DNA from: G963676205 sp964342525
GTDB lineage: Bacteria > Campylobacterota > Campylobacteria > Campylobacterales > Arcobacteraceae
Assembly: GCA_964342525.1 (NCBI GenBank)
Contig: CAYFGQ010000009.1
Location: 15,707-79,706 of the forward strand
Length of the DNA: 64,000 nt
Direction of reading: 5' to 3'
Below, one piece after another: positions 9,060 to 18,106 of this stretch. A model generated the notes under the pieces. It did no database searches, was not told the DNA's origin, and was given only the letters and a program-made list of their open reading frames with translations. A program made the translations under genes and the position numbers. Position 1 is the stretch's first letter. Every line of letters starts with the position of its first letter.

Positions 9060-10838
9060 ATGAATAAGGTTTTAAATACGACAAATAAATGGGCTTTTAT
9101 CTTTGCTTTTATCTTAATATCATTAATTATTTTTGCAATCACAAGCATTGATAAGAATAATAGAATCGATTACCATTTAAAAAATGCTACTAGTACCTTT
9201 TCAACTCAATATAAAACTGTTTATAATTCATATATGAATATATCTAAAGCTTCCCACTCAATTATTTTTGATTCACCTATTATTACTGGTTTACTAATTG
9301 ATTCTCAAAGTGGAGATCAAATAGATGTGGATGGAGCAAGAATCAATCTATATAATCTTTTAAAAAACAAATATAAAAAACTTACAAAATTAGGCTTAAA
9401 ACAATTACATTTCCATACAAAAGATAATAAAAGCTTTTTAAGAATGCACAAACCTGAAAAATATGGGGATGATCTTAGTGATATAAGATATAGTGTAAAA
9501 TATGTAAATGAGAATCGAAAATTTATCCATGGACTTGAAGCAGGAAGGATTGTACATGGATTTAGATTTGTTTATCCTATGTATAATGAATCATACTACT
9601 TAGGTAGCGTAGAGTTCTCCATATCATCAAATGCTTTTATACAATCTATAGAAAATGCTTTTGATACGGATGTACATTTTATAGTAGATAAGAAGATTAT
9701 ATATTCTAAACTTTTTGAAAACCTTAAAAGTACCTATGAAGAGAGTATCGAGAGTGAAAACTTCTTAAAACTTAAAGAGGATGATATACATAAAGATGGT
9801 ATTTCTCATATACAAAAAGATTTTCTAAGAAAAAAACTTGGAACTGAGATAGAAGAAAATATTGTAAAAAAAGAGCCATTTTCAATCTATACAAAACATG
9901 AAGACTCTTATAAGATAATCACCTTTTTACCTCTAAAAAATATAAAAGAGAAAAAAGTAGTGGCATATCTAGTATCATATGCAAAAAATGAAAATATAAA
10001 AGATATCAATAGGGACTTTATAGAGATCAATCTTATTTTAATGATACTTTCTATCCTTATCTTATATTTTATTTACCTATTAAATACAAATAAACAAAAA
10101 CTTCTTGATGAGCAAAAAATCATATCTGAGAATACTAAACTTGACTCTATGCGTGAGATGATAGCAAATATTGCCCACCACTGGAGACAACCCCTATCAG
10201 TAATCTCCACTTCAGCAAGTGGAATGCAGGTACAAAATGAACTAGGTATATTAAAAGAGGATTATTTAGATAAGGGCTTAATTACTATTATAAGTAGCAC
10301 TAAAAGATTATCAGATACTATTGATGAGTTTAGAGACTTTATGATAAATGAAAATGAACAAAGCCAATTTACCATAAATGAAATGTTAGAGAAAGTTTTT
10401 ATAATAACAGAATCATCAATCCATAATAATCAAATAAATCTATTAAAAGACACCGATACAAATATCACTATTAACTCGGTACAAAATATCATGGTAGAAT
10501 CCCTTGTAAAAATATTAAATAATGCAGTTGATGCTCTAAAAAAAGTGGAAAACTATGAAGACAGAATTATATTTTTCACCCTAGAGAAAAGAAAAAATAC
10601 AATTATATTCACTATAAAAGATAGTGGTGGTGGGATTGATGAAAAGATTATGGATAATATATTTGAGCCATACTTTACAACAAAACATCAAGCAGTTGGA
10701 ACTGGTTTAGGTTTATATACTGTAAAATCAAATATATCGAATATCTTAAATGGAGATATATCTGTACAAAATACTATATTTAATCATAATTCAAAAAAAT
10801 ATTATGGTGCAGAATTTAAGATTACTCTTCCCCTTTAA
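9060..10838 (+). CDS. Membrane sensor histidine kinase
   Basis: Two-component sensor that autophosphorylates on His; no response regulator is adjacent, so its partner is unknown. I chose the ATG at 9060 (592 residues) over the TTG 27 bases upstream because the protein then starts MNKVLNTTNK followed directly by the first membrane helix (about 11-30). An extracytoplasmic sensor region (about 31-320) follows, then a second helix (INLILMILSILILYFIYLL, about 323-342). The H-box is IANIAHHWRQPLS (His near 372), a form common in Arcobacter-type kinases. The ATPase has the N-box ILNNAVDAL and the G-boxes DSGGGIDEK and GTGLGLYTV. No sensor ligand can be inferred. Confidence 0.92.
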   Translation: MNKVLNTTNKWAFIFAFILISLIIFAITSIDKNNRIDYHLKNATSTFSTQYKTVYNSYMNISKASHSIIFDSPIITGLLIDSQSGDQIDVDGARINLYNLLKNKYKKLTKLGLKQLHFHTKDNKSFLRMHKPEKYGDDLSDIRYSVKYVNENRKFIHGLEAGRIVHGFRFVYPMYNESYYLGSVEFSISSNAFIQSIENAFDTDVHFIVDKKIIYSKLFENLKSTYEESIESENFLKLKEDDIHKDGISHIQKDFLRKKLGTEIEENIVKKEPFSIYTKHEDSYKIITFLPLKNIKEKKVVAYLVSYAKNENIKDINRDFIEINLILMILSILILYFIYLLNTNKQKLLDEQKIISENTKLDSMREMIANIAHHWRQPLSVISTSASGMQVQNELGILKEDYLDKGLITIISSTKRLSDTIDEFRDFMINENEQSQFTINEMLEKVFIITESSIHNNQINLLKDTDTNITINSVQNIMVESLVKILNNAVDALKKVENYEDRIIFFTLEKRKNTIIFTIKDSGGGIDEKIMDNIFEPYFTTKHQAVGTGLGLYTVKSNISNILNGDISVQNTIFNHNSKKYYGAEFKITLPL

Positions 10839-10894
10839 ATATTTTTATTTAAAATAAAGACTTTCTAGCAACTTTTTTTCACTAAAATATATCT

Positions 10895-11236
10895 ATGGAA
10901 GTGGAAAGAAAAGATAATAAAGTACATTTTAACTATTTTGATAGGGCATATGCTGTTATTAGTATAAATGAAGAAAAAAATCATATATCAATAGATGTTT
11001 TAAATGTTGATCCTATATATAGAGGTATGGGTATAGCTTCTACTGTGGTTGATGAAATTTTAAAATATATACGTTCATTCTTTTCAAAATATAAAGAAGT
11101 GACCCTAAGCCCTTTACCCCTTGAAGAAAGTGGTATACAGCTAAGTCATTTGATCAACTTTTATAAAAAATTTGGTTTTATATTAGTCCAAAGTGAAGAT
11201 GAATCAAAACCTTATCTTATGTCAATCTCTTTATAA
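10895..11236 (+). CDS. GNAT family N-acetyltransferase
   Basis: A small (113-residue) GNAT-fold acetyltransferase that would use acetyl-CoA. The acetyl-CoA-binding motif A is VDPIYRGMGIASTVVDEIL (about 48-66; R/Q-x-x-G-x-G/A pattern), and motif B is near INFYKKFGFIL. The N-terminal strands are shortened, so this is a minimal domain. Its last 25 bases overlap the convergent lipoprotein hydrolase gene. Substrate unknown. Confidence 0.8.
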   Translation: MEVERKDNKVHFNYFDRAYAVISINEEKNHISIDVLNVDPIYRGMGIASTVVDEILKYIRSFFSKYKEVTLSPLPLEESGIQLSHLINFYKKFGFILVQSEDESKPYLMSISL

Positions 11237-12042
11237 TTCTCTAACAAATCTATAAGCCTCAAACGACTTTTTTTATCAAGAAATAACCCTATATGAATAG
11301 CATCCTCTTTTAACCAAATAGATTTAGGAGTTTTTGCTTTTTCATAGAGTTTAAGGGAGTGTTTAAAATCCACAATTTCATCTTTTTTACCATGTAAAAT
11401 TATCTTTGAAATATGAATATTTTGGATATTGTTTATAGGATCAAGTGTAGGGAACTCTAGCTTTTGAGAAAAAGATAAAAAAGGTGATGTAAACCAGTTT
11501 TTCTTTAAAACATCCTCTGCTACATCTTTATATGAAGAAAATGCGCTATCAATGATTATGCTAGAGAATCTATTTTGATCTTTATAATTTGCCAAAGTAG
11601 TTGTAGAAACTACCCCACCTAAACTTTGTCCAAAAATATAAAGTTTTTCATCTATAGGAGTATTTTTAATACTCCAATCAAAAATAGCTTTTACATCTTT
11701 ATGAATATTATCTATACTAGGCTCACCAGTTGAATTACCATAACCTCGATAATCAAAACTAATCACATCATAACCATGCCAAGGAAACCATATTACAGAC
11801 CAAATATGGGAGCTTATATTCCCTGCATTTCCATGTAAAAATACAATTGTACCTTTTCTTTTTTTATCTGTTTTTAGATGCCAACCATAAAGGATATCAT
11901 TGTCAATTTTTGTAGTTATAATTTTATGATCAACTTCAAAGTAATCAATATTTACTGGATTCATTTTTTTATTGGGATGAAAAAGAAGAGAAGAACAACC
12001 TGTAAAAAAGATTATAAATAAAAGGGGGATATATTTTTTCAT
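11212..12042 (-). CDS. Alpha/beta hydrolase lipoprotein
   Basis: Serine hydrolase of the alpha/beta fold, about 276 residues from the ATG at 12042 (MKKYIPLL); an ATG four codons upstream is less likely. The N-terminus is a lipoprotein signal ending in the lipobox FTGC, so the mature protein should be membrane-tethered. Visible features are the oxyanion HG (FLHGNAG), the nucleophile elbow GQSLGG, the acid DEIVD and the base His in DAIHIG. It resembles the BEM46/YfhR-like dienelactone-hydrolase group. It overlaps the convergent GNAT gene by 25 bases. The substrate (ester or peptide) is unknown. Confidence 0.85.
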   Translation of the reverse strand: MKKYIPLLFIIFFTGCSSLLFHPNKKMNPVNIDYFEVDHKIITTKIDNDILYGWHLKTDKKRKGTIVFLHGNAGNISSHIWSVIWFPWHGYDVISFDYRGYGNSTGEPSIDNIHKDVKAIFDWSIKNTPIDEKLYIFGQSLGGVVSTTTLANYKDQNRFSSIIIDSAFSSYKDVAEDVLKKNWFTSPFLSFSQKLEFPTLDPINNIQNIHISKIILHGKKDEIVDFKHSLKLYEKAKTPKSIWLKEDAIHIGLFLDKKSRLRLIDLLENYKEIDIR

Positions 12043-12103
12043 AATGGACTCCAAAATATATAATACTATTTTTAATCCAATTATACAATTACATAATTGG
12101 ATT

Positions 12104-15100
12104 TTAATTATAAATTATATTATTACTATTTTGTAACCTATCTGATAATAAACAAACAAAATTATAATTTAATGAAGCCATAAATTTAGCTCTCCATCTT
12201 GATTTTATAGCATCTTCATATAATTCTTTACTTACTATTAATACTGTTGAATCCGCTAAGGCTTTTACATTTGCTGTTCTTTTATGTTCCTCATCTTTTG
12301 AAAGTAGAGTCATCTCTCCAACCACATCGTTTCTTGATAGAGTAAATAAGCTCTTCCCTTCACTAATAGATACATCAAACTTACCATCATATATAAAAGC
12401 CATCGAAGCCCCAAGCTCTCCAACTTTATAAAGGTACTCACCCTCTTTTACTTCTCTTATCTCAGCATTATTTCTTATCCATGCCCTATCACTATCTCTT
12501 AGGTTTTCTAAGATAGATGAATAATTGGAATTAAAGTCATAATAAGTTTTATCTTTTACATCTATATGGGATTTTTTAATTAGATCATTACCTTTTTTAA
12601 TAGAGTTTGATAGGTTTAAAGCAAGATTTCTAAATAACTTAGCCGCAATTCTTGGGTATCTTTTTTGGATATTTTTTAGAACCTTATCATTAAGAACAAG
12701 TAGTTTAGTATCCCCAATAGCTTTAGCTGAAGCACTTCTTTTTGACTTTCTAAATAATCCCATCTCTCCAAATTCTTCACCTTTAGCTAATTCAACTAAA
12801 GTTATAGAAGAGCCATCTTTTTTAGTAAGGTAAATATCGATAGCCCCACTTAAAATAAGATACATCTCATTACCATCATCATCTTGTTTAAATATATGCT
12901 CCCCATCTTTTAGATCAACACTATAAGCTAAAAGAGTAGCAAGTTTAGTCTCTTTTAGATCAAGATCATCAAAAATAGGAATCTCACGGATAAACTTTTC
13001 ATCATATTTTATATCTAAATAATCCCATACAGTGATAAGTTTAGTCTCAGCCATAATTGATGGTAAAAAGTTTAGATCAGTCACTAAACAAACAATTAAA
13101 GTAAGTACAGTTAAAACCCCAAATAAGACCTGAGAAGTCATATCAGACATACCAAATACTATAAATCCAAGGGCTAAAGTTAAGGTAGTATATACCATTG
13201 GTTTACCAATAAGTCTAAGGGTTTGTAAAGATGATTTTCTTTCATCCCTAGTTGATTTTACAAGTGAGTTATAGTGAGTAAGAAAATGAATAGTATCATC
13301 CACTCCAATACCAAGAGCAATAGCTGCGATAACAGATACAGTCACCCCAATAGGTATATCAAAATAACCTAATATCCCAAAAAATATAGCTATAGCTGCA
13401 ATATTTGGATAAATAGCCAAGAAGCCCATTTTAAAAGAGAAAAATAGTGCAGATAAGATTATAAAAATAATCACTAAAGCCATAGCTAAACTTTGTATTT
13501 GTGATTTTGCAATATTATCTATGGATTCACTTGTAAGAATCTCTGAGCCTGTAAACTGATGATCTAAGTGTGGTAAATATCTTTCAAGTTGTACTTTTAA
13601 TTGATCCCTTAATACTATTGATGCAGATGAACCACTTGCTGTCATTCTTATATCAAATTGTATATATTTTTTATCATCACTTAAAAATTTTGGACCATTA
13701 TTTTTCTTTAAATCTTCAAAGAAAATTACAACCTCTTTATCTTTTAGATTATCTAATCCTTGCCTATGTTGATCTATATAATCAACCACAGAGTAAATCT
13801 TATCAATTCTAAGATTCTCAATTTGAGATACACTACCTTTAGGATTTAATAAAAATTTATTGATTTTATCTAAGCCAAGAATAGTTTTTGCACTTTGAAG
13901 ATCATCCCCACTAAGAACAACTTTAATATTTCTAATACCTGCTAAACTTTGCTCTATAAATTTTTGATCTTTTGATATATCTAAATCTTTATTGAAAGAG
14001 CTAGATACACTATCAAATCTTACTTGGGATGCTCCAATTAAAGCAAGTAGTACTATAAATATCCATATCTTTATAAACTTTTTAGAAAACCTATCCACTA
14101 AAAATGATTTTTGAAGCAATAAAGTATCTAAGATAGTTGTTTTTGATTCTTCATTTTTATACTCTTTTAAAGGCAAAAGTAAAAGTAGTGCTGGTACAAA
14201 AGTAAGAGCCATAAAAATAACAGAACCAATACCTATACATGAGAAGAATCCCATTTGAGCAACTGCAGGGATAGGACTTAACATAAGTGCTGCAAAACCT
14301 GAGAGGGTTGTAAATGCTGTCACAAGCATTGGTAAAGATATATGCTCTATAGTATGATCAATGATCTGTATTTTTGATGTACTTGTTTTAGAATTGGAAT
14401 AATAAAAATTTAATACATGGATAATATATGCACTACCTACAGCTAAAAGAAGAGTTGGGATTATCACAGATACAAGATTTATACTCTCACCTAAAATTGC
14501 AAACCATCCAAAAGTCCATATTATTCCCATACTTACAGTAATTATTGGGATAAATATACCTCTAATACTTCTAAATGAGAAAAATAAGATCAAAGACATA
14601 AGAAAAATACTTATAGGTAAAATTGTACTCACATCATTTATAAGTATCTTTGATGCGGAATATTGTTGTCTAGGTTCCCCTGCATAAGCTATTCTAAGAT
14701 TTTCATTTTGATATTTATTTATTATATTTTTTATATCATTTTGGATATCACTTTGCATAGCTTTAATACCACTTTTAAACTCAATCACAAAAGCAGTAAC
14801 ACTAGCATCTTCAGAGATAATATCTTTTTTCATAAACTTATCATTTTGGATAAAACTCATAGTTTTAGAGATATCTTTATTGATATTTTTTATAACTTCA
14901 TCTAAAGAGTTTGAAGCAATTATATCGGTACAAATAAAGCTTTGCTCTAATATTGTTTGTGCCTCTGATTCTCCTAAAATATTATCATCGAGCCCAGTAT
15001 CTAGATCATCATCTAAACCTACACTTAAATCTTCTTGTAATCCCTCATCTAAATTATCATCAAGACCAACTTCAAGATCAGAATCCAATCCTTCATCAAG

Positions 15101-15631
15101 CCCTGCATCTAAATCATCATCCAAACCACCATCAAGATCATCATTAGATGTTTGAACTACAGGCATTTTTCCATTGATACAGGCTATTTTATTATTTACT
15201 TCTTCAATTATAGAGCTACATATAGAACCCGCACGCTCCACATGAAAATAAGACTCACCTGAACATACTCCATTTGGATTTGGGGCATTTAGGATACTTA
15301 AAACACCCTCTACACCCCTTAAGTTCTCTTTTAAATCATTTTGTAAATTTTGAAGTTTATTTATAAAATCCAAATCAAACTCTTTTGGTTTGATTGCTAA
15401 AATCATCACATCTTTTTTAGCAAAAGTATCATTCATTTTTAAATAAAAATCATAACTACCCGATTCCCTAGCCATAACTGGCTCAATAGAAGTATCAACT
15501 ATTAAAGAGCCCTCAGGAGAAAATAACTCCTTTTTAGCTTCATATGCAAAAAATAGAGTAAATAAAAGAGTAAAAAGGATTACAAGTTTTGGAAATCTTA
15601 CTAACTTTTTAAAGATAATTGATGTATCCAT
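12104..15631 (-). CDS. RND/MMPL-type permease fused to two cyclic-nucleotide-binding domains
   Basis: A 1175-residue inner-membrane exporter of the MMPL/patched-like RND branch, with two blocks of membrane helices each preceded by a periplasmic loop. Motifs such as GVDDTIHFLTHY in the second block are typical. After the last helix the C-terminus carries two CAP-type cyclic-nucleotide-binding domains; their phosphate-binding cassettes are GEEFGEMGLF...KRSASAKA (about 947-965) and VGEMTLL...KRTANVKA (about 1102-1122). The first periplasmic loop contains 13 tetrapeptides of the form [GDN]-L-[DEQS]-x (residues 165-216). It is third in an operon after the LolA-like and barrel genes (8-base gap). 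Family role: lipid or hydrophobic-molecule export. Gating by nucleotide is inference. Confidence 0.88.
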   Translation of the reverse strand: MDTSIIFKKLVRFPKLVILFTLLFTLFFAYEAKKELFSPEGSLIVDTSIEPVMARESGSYDFYLKMNDTFAKKDVMILAIKPKEFDLDFINKLQNLQNDLKENLRGVEGVLSILNAPNPNGVCSGESYFHVERAGSICSSIIEEVNNKIACINGKMPVVQTSNDDLDGGLDDDLDAGLDEGLDSDLEVGLDDNLDEGLQEDLSVGLDDDLDTGLDDNILGESEAQTILEQSFICTDIIASNSLDEVIKNINKDISKTMSFIQNDKFMKKDIISEDASVTAFVIEFKSGIKAMQSDIQNDIKNIINKYQNENLRIAYAGEPRQQYSASKILINDVSTILPISIFLMSLILFFSFRSIRGIFIPIITVSMGIIWTFGWFAILGESINLVSVIIPTLLLAVGSAYIIHVLNFYYSNSKTSTSKIQIIDHTIEHISLPMLVTAFTTLSGFAALMLSPIPAVAQMGFFSCIGIGSVIFMALTFVPALLLLLPLKEYKNEESKTTILDTLLLQKSFLVDRFSKKFIKIWIFIVLLALIGASQVRFDSVSSSFNKDLDISKDQKFIEQSLAGIRNIKVVLSGDDLQSAKTILGLDKINKFLLNPKGSVSQIENLRIDKIYSVVDYIDQHRQGLDNLKDKEVVIFFEDLKKNNGPKFLSDDKKYIQFDIRMTASGSSASIVLRDQLKVQLERYLPHLDHQFTGSEILTSESIDNIAKSQIQSLAMALVIIFIILSALFFSFKMGFLAIYPNIAAIAIFFGILGYFDIPIGVTVSVIAAIALGIGVDDTIHFLTHYNSLVKSTRDERKSSLQTLRLIGKPMVYTTLTLALGFIVFGMSDMTSQVLFGVLTVLTLIVCLVTDLNFLPSIMAETKLITVWDYLDIKYDEKFIREIPIFDDLDLKETKLATLLAYSVDLKDGEHIFKQDDDGNEMYLILSGAIDIYLTKKDGSSITLVELAKGEEFGEMGLFRKSKRSASAKAIGDTKLLVLNDKVLKNIQKRYPRIAAKLFRNLALNLSNSIKKGNDLIKKSHIDVKDKTYYDFNSNYSSILENLRDSDRAWIRNNAEIREVKEGEYLYKVGELGASMAFIYDGKFDVSISEGKSLFTLSRNDVVGEMTLLSKDEEHKRTANVKALADSTVLIVSKELYEDAIKSRWRAKFMASLNYNFVCLLSDRLQNSNNIIYN
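14984..15139 (-). repeat. In-gene tandem repeat coding GLDx tetrapeptides
   Basis: Degenerate 12-base tandem repeat on the minus strand encoding 13 consecutive units such as GLDD, DLDA, GLDE and NLDE in the first periplasmic loop of the RND permease. The unit is [GDN]-L-[DEQS]-x. The repeat also opens long spurious reading frames on the opposite strand. Confidence 0.85.
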
Positions 15632-15639
15632 TTTTTTCT

Positions 15640-17151
15640 CTAAAAGCTATACTTATACTCAAGATATGAGGTTCTTGAGATCACTTTACTCTCTGAGCTT
15701 TTTTGTTTTTCTGTATCAAAATAAACACCCCTAAAACTAAAGGCATGGGATTTATCTAATTCATAATCAATAGATGCTGCAAAACTTCTTATTTTTACTG
15801 GTTTTATTTGGCTATATATTGTTGATATTCTAAGATCATCATTTAATAAATAAGAAAGGGCTAAAGAATATTTGTGTTGGATCAAATTTCTAGCATTAGG
15901 AGCTTTTGTATCCCTATTTTCATAATATAATATATTTGTATCTTTTGGTACATCTTCCAAATATTTATATGTATAATTTGGCAAAATAGTTAAATCACCA
16001 AACTGTTTTTGTAAGGTGATACCAAAAGCCAACATATCAATATTATATGTGGTTAATTCATTGCTATTATTACTATCTTGAAAGAAATGATATATATTTT
16101 TATCATGAAAATATGTCAATTCACTTTTTAAATTTATATCCCAAAATATATTTGCATCCAAATTTATAGAAACAAAAGCTAGATCACTAACCTCTTCTTT
16201 ATAAGAATAAGAATCTGTATTTGAAACACTAGCATTAGCACTATCCCAATAGCTTATATTATTATCTGTATCAAACCAATAAAAAGTATTTATTCCATAA
16301 TCAAAGTAATTATTACTACTATTAAAGGCTAATCCCACATATGGAGCAAGAGTAGTTCTATTTTCAGCAGAATTATTATTTTCACTATTATCTAAATCCT
16401 CTTTATATTCTGTGTATGTAGTACCTGAAGAGGATGGTTTTATTGGTACAAAATAAGCTTTGAGGGATGAGTTTTCAAAATAATATTGATATCTAAATCC
16501 AATTACAGGATTTTTTGTATTATCCACACTCAAAGAATCATAAGCATCACTATTTGTTTGAGCTAAAACATCTGAAGTACTATTAAAGAGTAGTTTTCCA
16601 TTACTTGGTATAAAAATACCATAAAGTAAAGATGAGGAATCAAACTCTTTTATTTTATAGGCTTCTCTTATTTGTATAGCACCCTCATCAGTATATTGCT
16701 TCTTGATTTCACTATATGAGTGGGCTAAATATCCTCTAAAATTAAAAACTATACGATCTTCATCTGAAGTATCTATTTTTGCTTTTAATTGGAATCCATT
16801 TACAAAAATAGACCTTTCTTCTTCATCTTCTGTACTACCTATGGAGATACCCTCTTTTAAAAGATACCTGCTACCACCAGCACTTCTAAAAGTTTGATCA
16901 AGCTTAACTTTTATACTTTGTTTTTCGCTAGAATTATTTATGGATATCTTTATAGTGTCATCCTCTTGAGATAGAGGATCCTCAGAAGCTAAAGGATCAG
17001 AATCTTCTAAAAGGGGATCCTCTGATTCACCAAAGGGATCATCACCTTCGATTGAGCTAAGCTCTTCATCTAAAAATTCTACCGAAGGCTCAAGCTCATT
17101 TGAAAAAACTATATTTAAAACTAAAAATAAAGATAAAAGTATTCTTAGCAT
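15640..17151 (-). CDS. Predicted outer-membrane beta-barrel protein of an RND export operon
   Basis: A 503-residue protein with a signal peptide (MLRILLSLFLVLNIVFS). An acidic low-complexity segment (about 20-66, with repeats of S/D-E-D-P-L) is followed by alternating strands ending in ...LEYKYSF; the C-terminal Phe is the usual outer-membrane insertion signal. It occupies the place of the DUF1302-type barrel that often accompanies MMPL/RND permeases and LolA-like proteins, though I cannot confirm the family from sequence alone. It begins 3 bases after the LolA-like gene and ends 8 bases before the RND gene, so it is one operon. A role as outer-membrane partner or acceptor is inference. Confidence 0.75.
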   Translation of the reverse strand: MLRILLSLFLVLNIVFSNELEPSVEFLDEELSSIEGDDPFGESEDPLLEDSDPLASEDPLSQEDDTIKISINNSSEKQSIKVKLDQTFRSAGGSRYLLKEGISIGSTEDEEERSIFVNGFQLKAKIDTSDEDRIVFNFRGYLAHSYSEIKKQYTDEGAIQIREAYKIKEFDSSSLLYGIFIPSNGKLLFNSTSDVLAQTNSDAYDSLSVDNTKNPVIGFRYQYYFENSSLKAYFVPIKPSSSGTTYTEYKEDLDNSENNNSAENRTTLAPYVGLAFNSSNNYFDYGINTFYWFDTDNNISYWDSANASVSNTDSYSYKEEVSDLAFVSINLDANIFWDINLKSELTYFHDKNIYHFFQDSNNSNELTTYNIDMLAFGITLQKQFGDLTILPNYTYKYLEDVPKDTNILYYENRDTKAPNARNLIQHKYSLALSYLLNDDLRISTIYSQIKPVKIRSFAASIDYELDKSHAFSFRGVYFDTEKQKSSESKVISRTSYLEYKYSF

Positions 17152-17154
17152 CTA

Positions 17155-17961
17155 TTATCTATTTGTATTAAATAATTGTTTTATATTTGTTTTTGAGATC
17201 AAAGGATCTGCAGTAGGGTTTGTATATAAAAGGTATTTTCCAGCACCATCTTTTTTTACATATGTAAGTGTTTCAAAGGAATACTTTTTTTCACTTCCAT
17301 TTACGCTTCTTACACGAGATACTGTAGATACCCACTCCCCATCGATTTGAATATAATATTTTGGGAAAAACCTATACACTTTTTTTAATACTTTAGCACT
17401 TTGATAGTTCATCGTAACAGGAACTTTTTTACTTTTATCATAATAGGAAATTACTGTATCATATACACTATCACCAGCTTGTTTTGAAGATACTATTTTT
17501 ATATATTTTTTATTTTTCTTTACAGGATAACACTTATTTGTAAAATCTTTACTCTCTAAAATCTCAAAATCTTTTGAATTAATATTTGTACCACTTACTT
17601 TTGTGTTTGAGCTACCTGCTTTATATGATCTACAAATTGTAGATGATTTATAAGAACACTCATTACAAATATAATCCTTATCACCCTTTTGAATAGAACA
17701 TTTTGGGGCATGTCCACCTTGTACAAAAAATACCCTTTTTTTATCTTCCATTCTTAATGAGTGGATAGTGGCTAACTCTTTTTTACCCTTATCATTTGTT
17801 TTAATATCCATACTTGTACTAACATTTTTCTTTAATAGAGGATTTGATTTATGGGTCTCTTTAAAAAATGTTCTGATCTTTTCATCGCTATCTAAATCTT
17901 TACAATCCACAGCCCAAATAGAGGCAATAATAAGCTGTAGTAAAACAACAATCCTTAACAT
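17155..17961 (-). CDS. LolA-like outer-membrane lipoprotein-sorting family protein
   Basis: A 268-residue periplasmic protein with a signal peptide (MLRIVVLLQLIIASIWA). The C-terminal half (VISYYDKSKKVPVTMNY, VYRFFPKYYIQIDGEW, YLLYTNPTADPLIS) fits the LolA/LppX-like half-barrel family encoded beside MMPL-type RND transporters. Mid-protein it has a group of cysteines (CSIQKGDKDYICNEC, then a further Cys and a later NKCYP), so disulfides are likely. It is first in the three-gene operon ending with the RND permease. By family, it would carry lipid or lipoprotein through the periplasm; the cargo is unknown. Confidence 0.72.
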   Translation of the reverse strand: MLRIVVLLQLIIASIWAVDCKDLDSDEKIRTFFKETHKSNPLLKKNVSTSMDIKTNDKGKKELATIHSLRMEDKKRVFFVQGGHAPKCSIQKGDKDYICNECSYKSSTICRSYKAGSSNTKVSGTNINSKDFEILESKDFTNKCYPVKKNKKYIKIVSSKQAGDSVYDTVISYYDKSKKVPVTMNYQSAKVLKKVYRFFPKYYIQIDGEWVSTVSRVRSVNGSEKKYSFETLTYVKKDGAGKYLLYTNPTADPLISKTNIKQLFNTNR

Positions 17962-18078
17962 ATTTACTCCTTCACTTAAGTATATATTATAATAAAAAAG
18001 AAGTTAAAAGGTTATAAGAAAGTTACAATTTGATTACTATTTGATAGATAAAAGATTTATTTAATTTACATAAAGAGG

Positions 18079-18103
18079 GATAGATTAGCTAAGCTAATCT
18101 ATC
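18079..18103 (-). terminator. Hairpin after the chemoreceptor gene
   Basis: Near-perfect palindrome: GATAGATTAGCT at 18079-18090 and its complement at 18092-18103, starting four bases past the stop of the minus-strand receptor gene. The T-run downstream is weak, so termination efficiency is uncertain. Confidence 0.5.
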
Positions 18104-18106
18104 TAT

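Noticed and set aside
14880..15155. Plus-strand reading frames of 64-91 codons rich in Ser/Lys/Pro or Leu/His
   Set aside because: They are the reverse frames of the GLDx repeat inside the RND permease gene, with no ribosome site.
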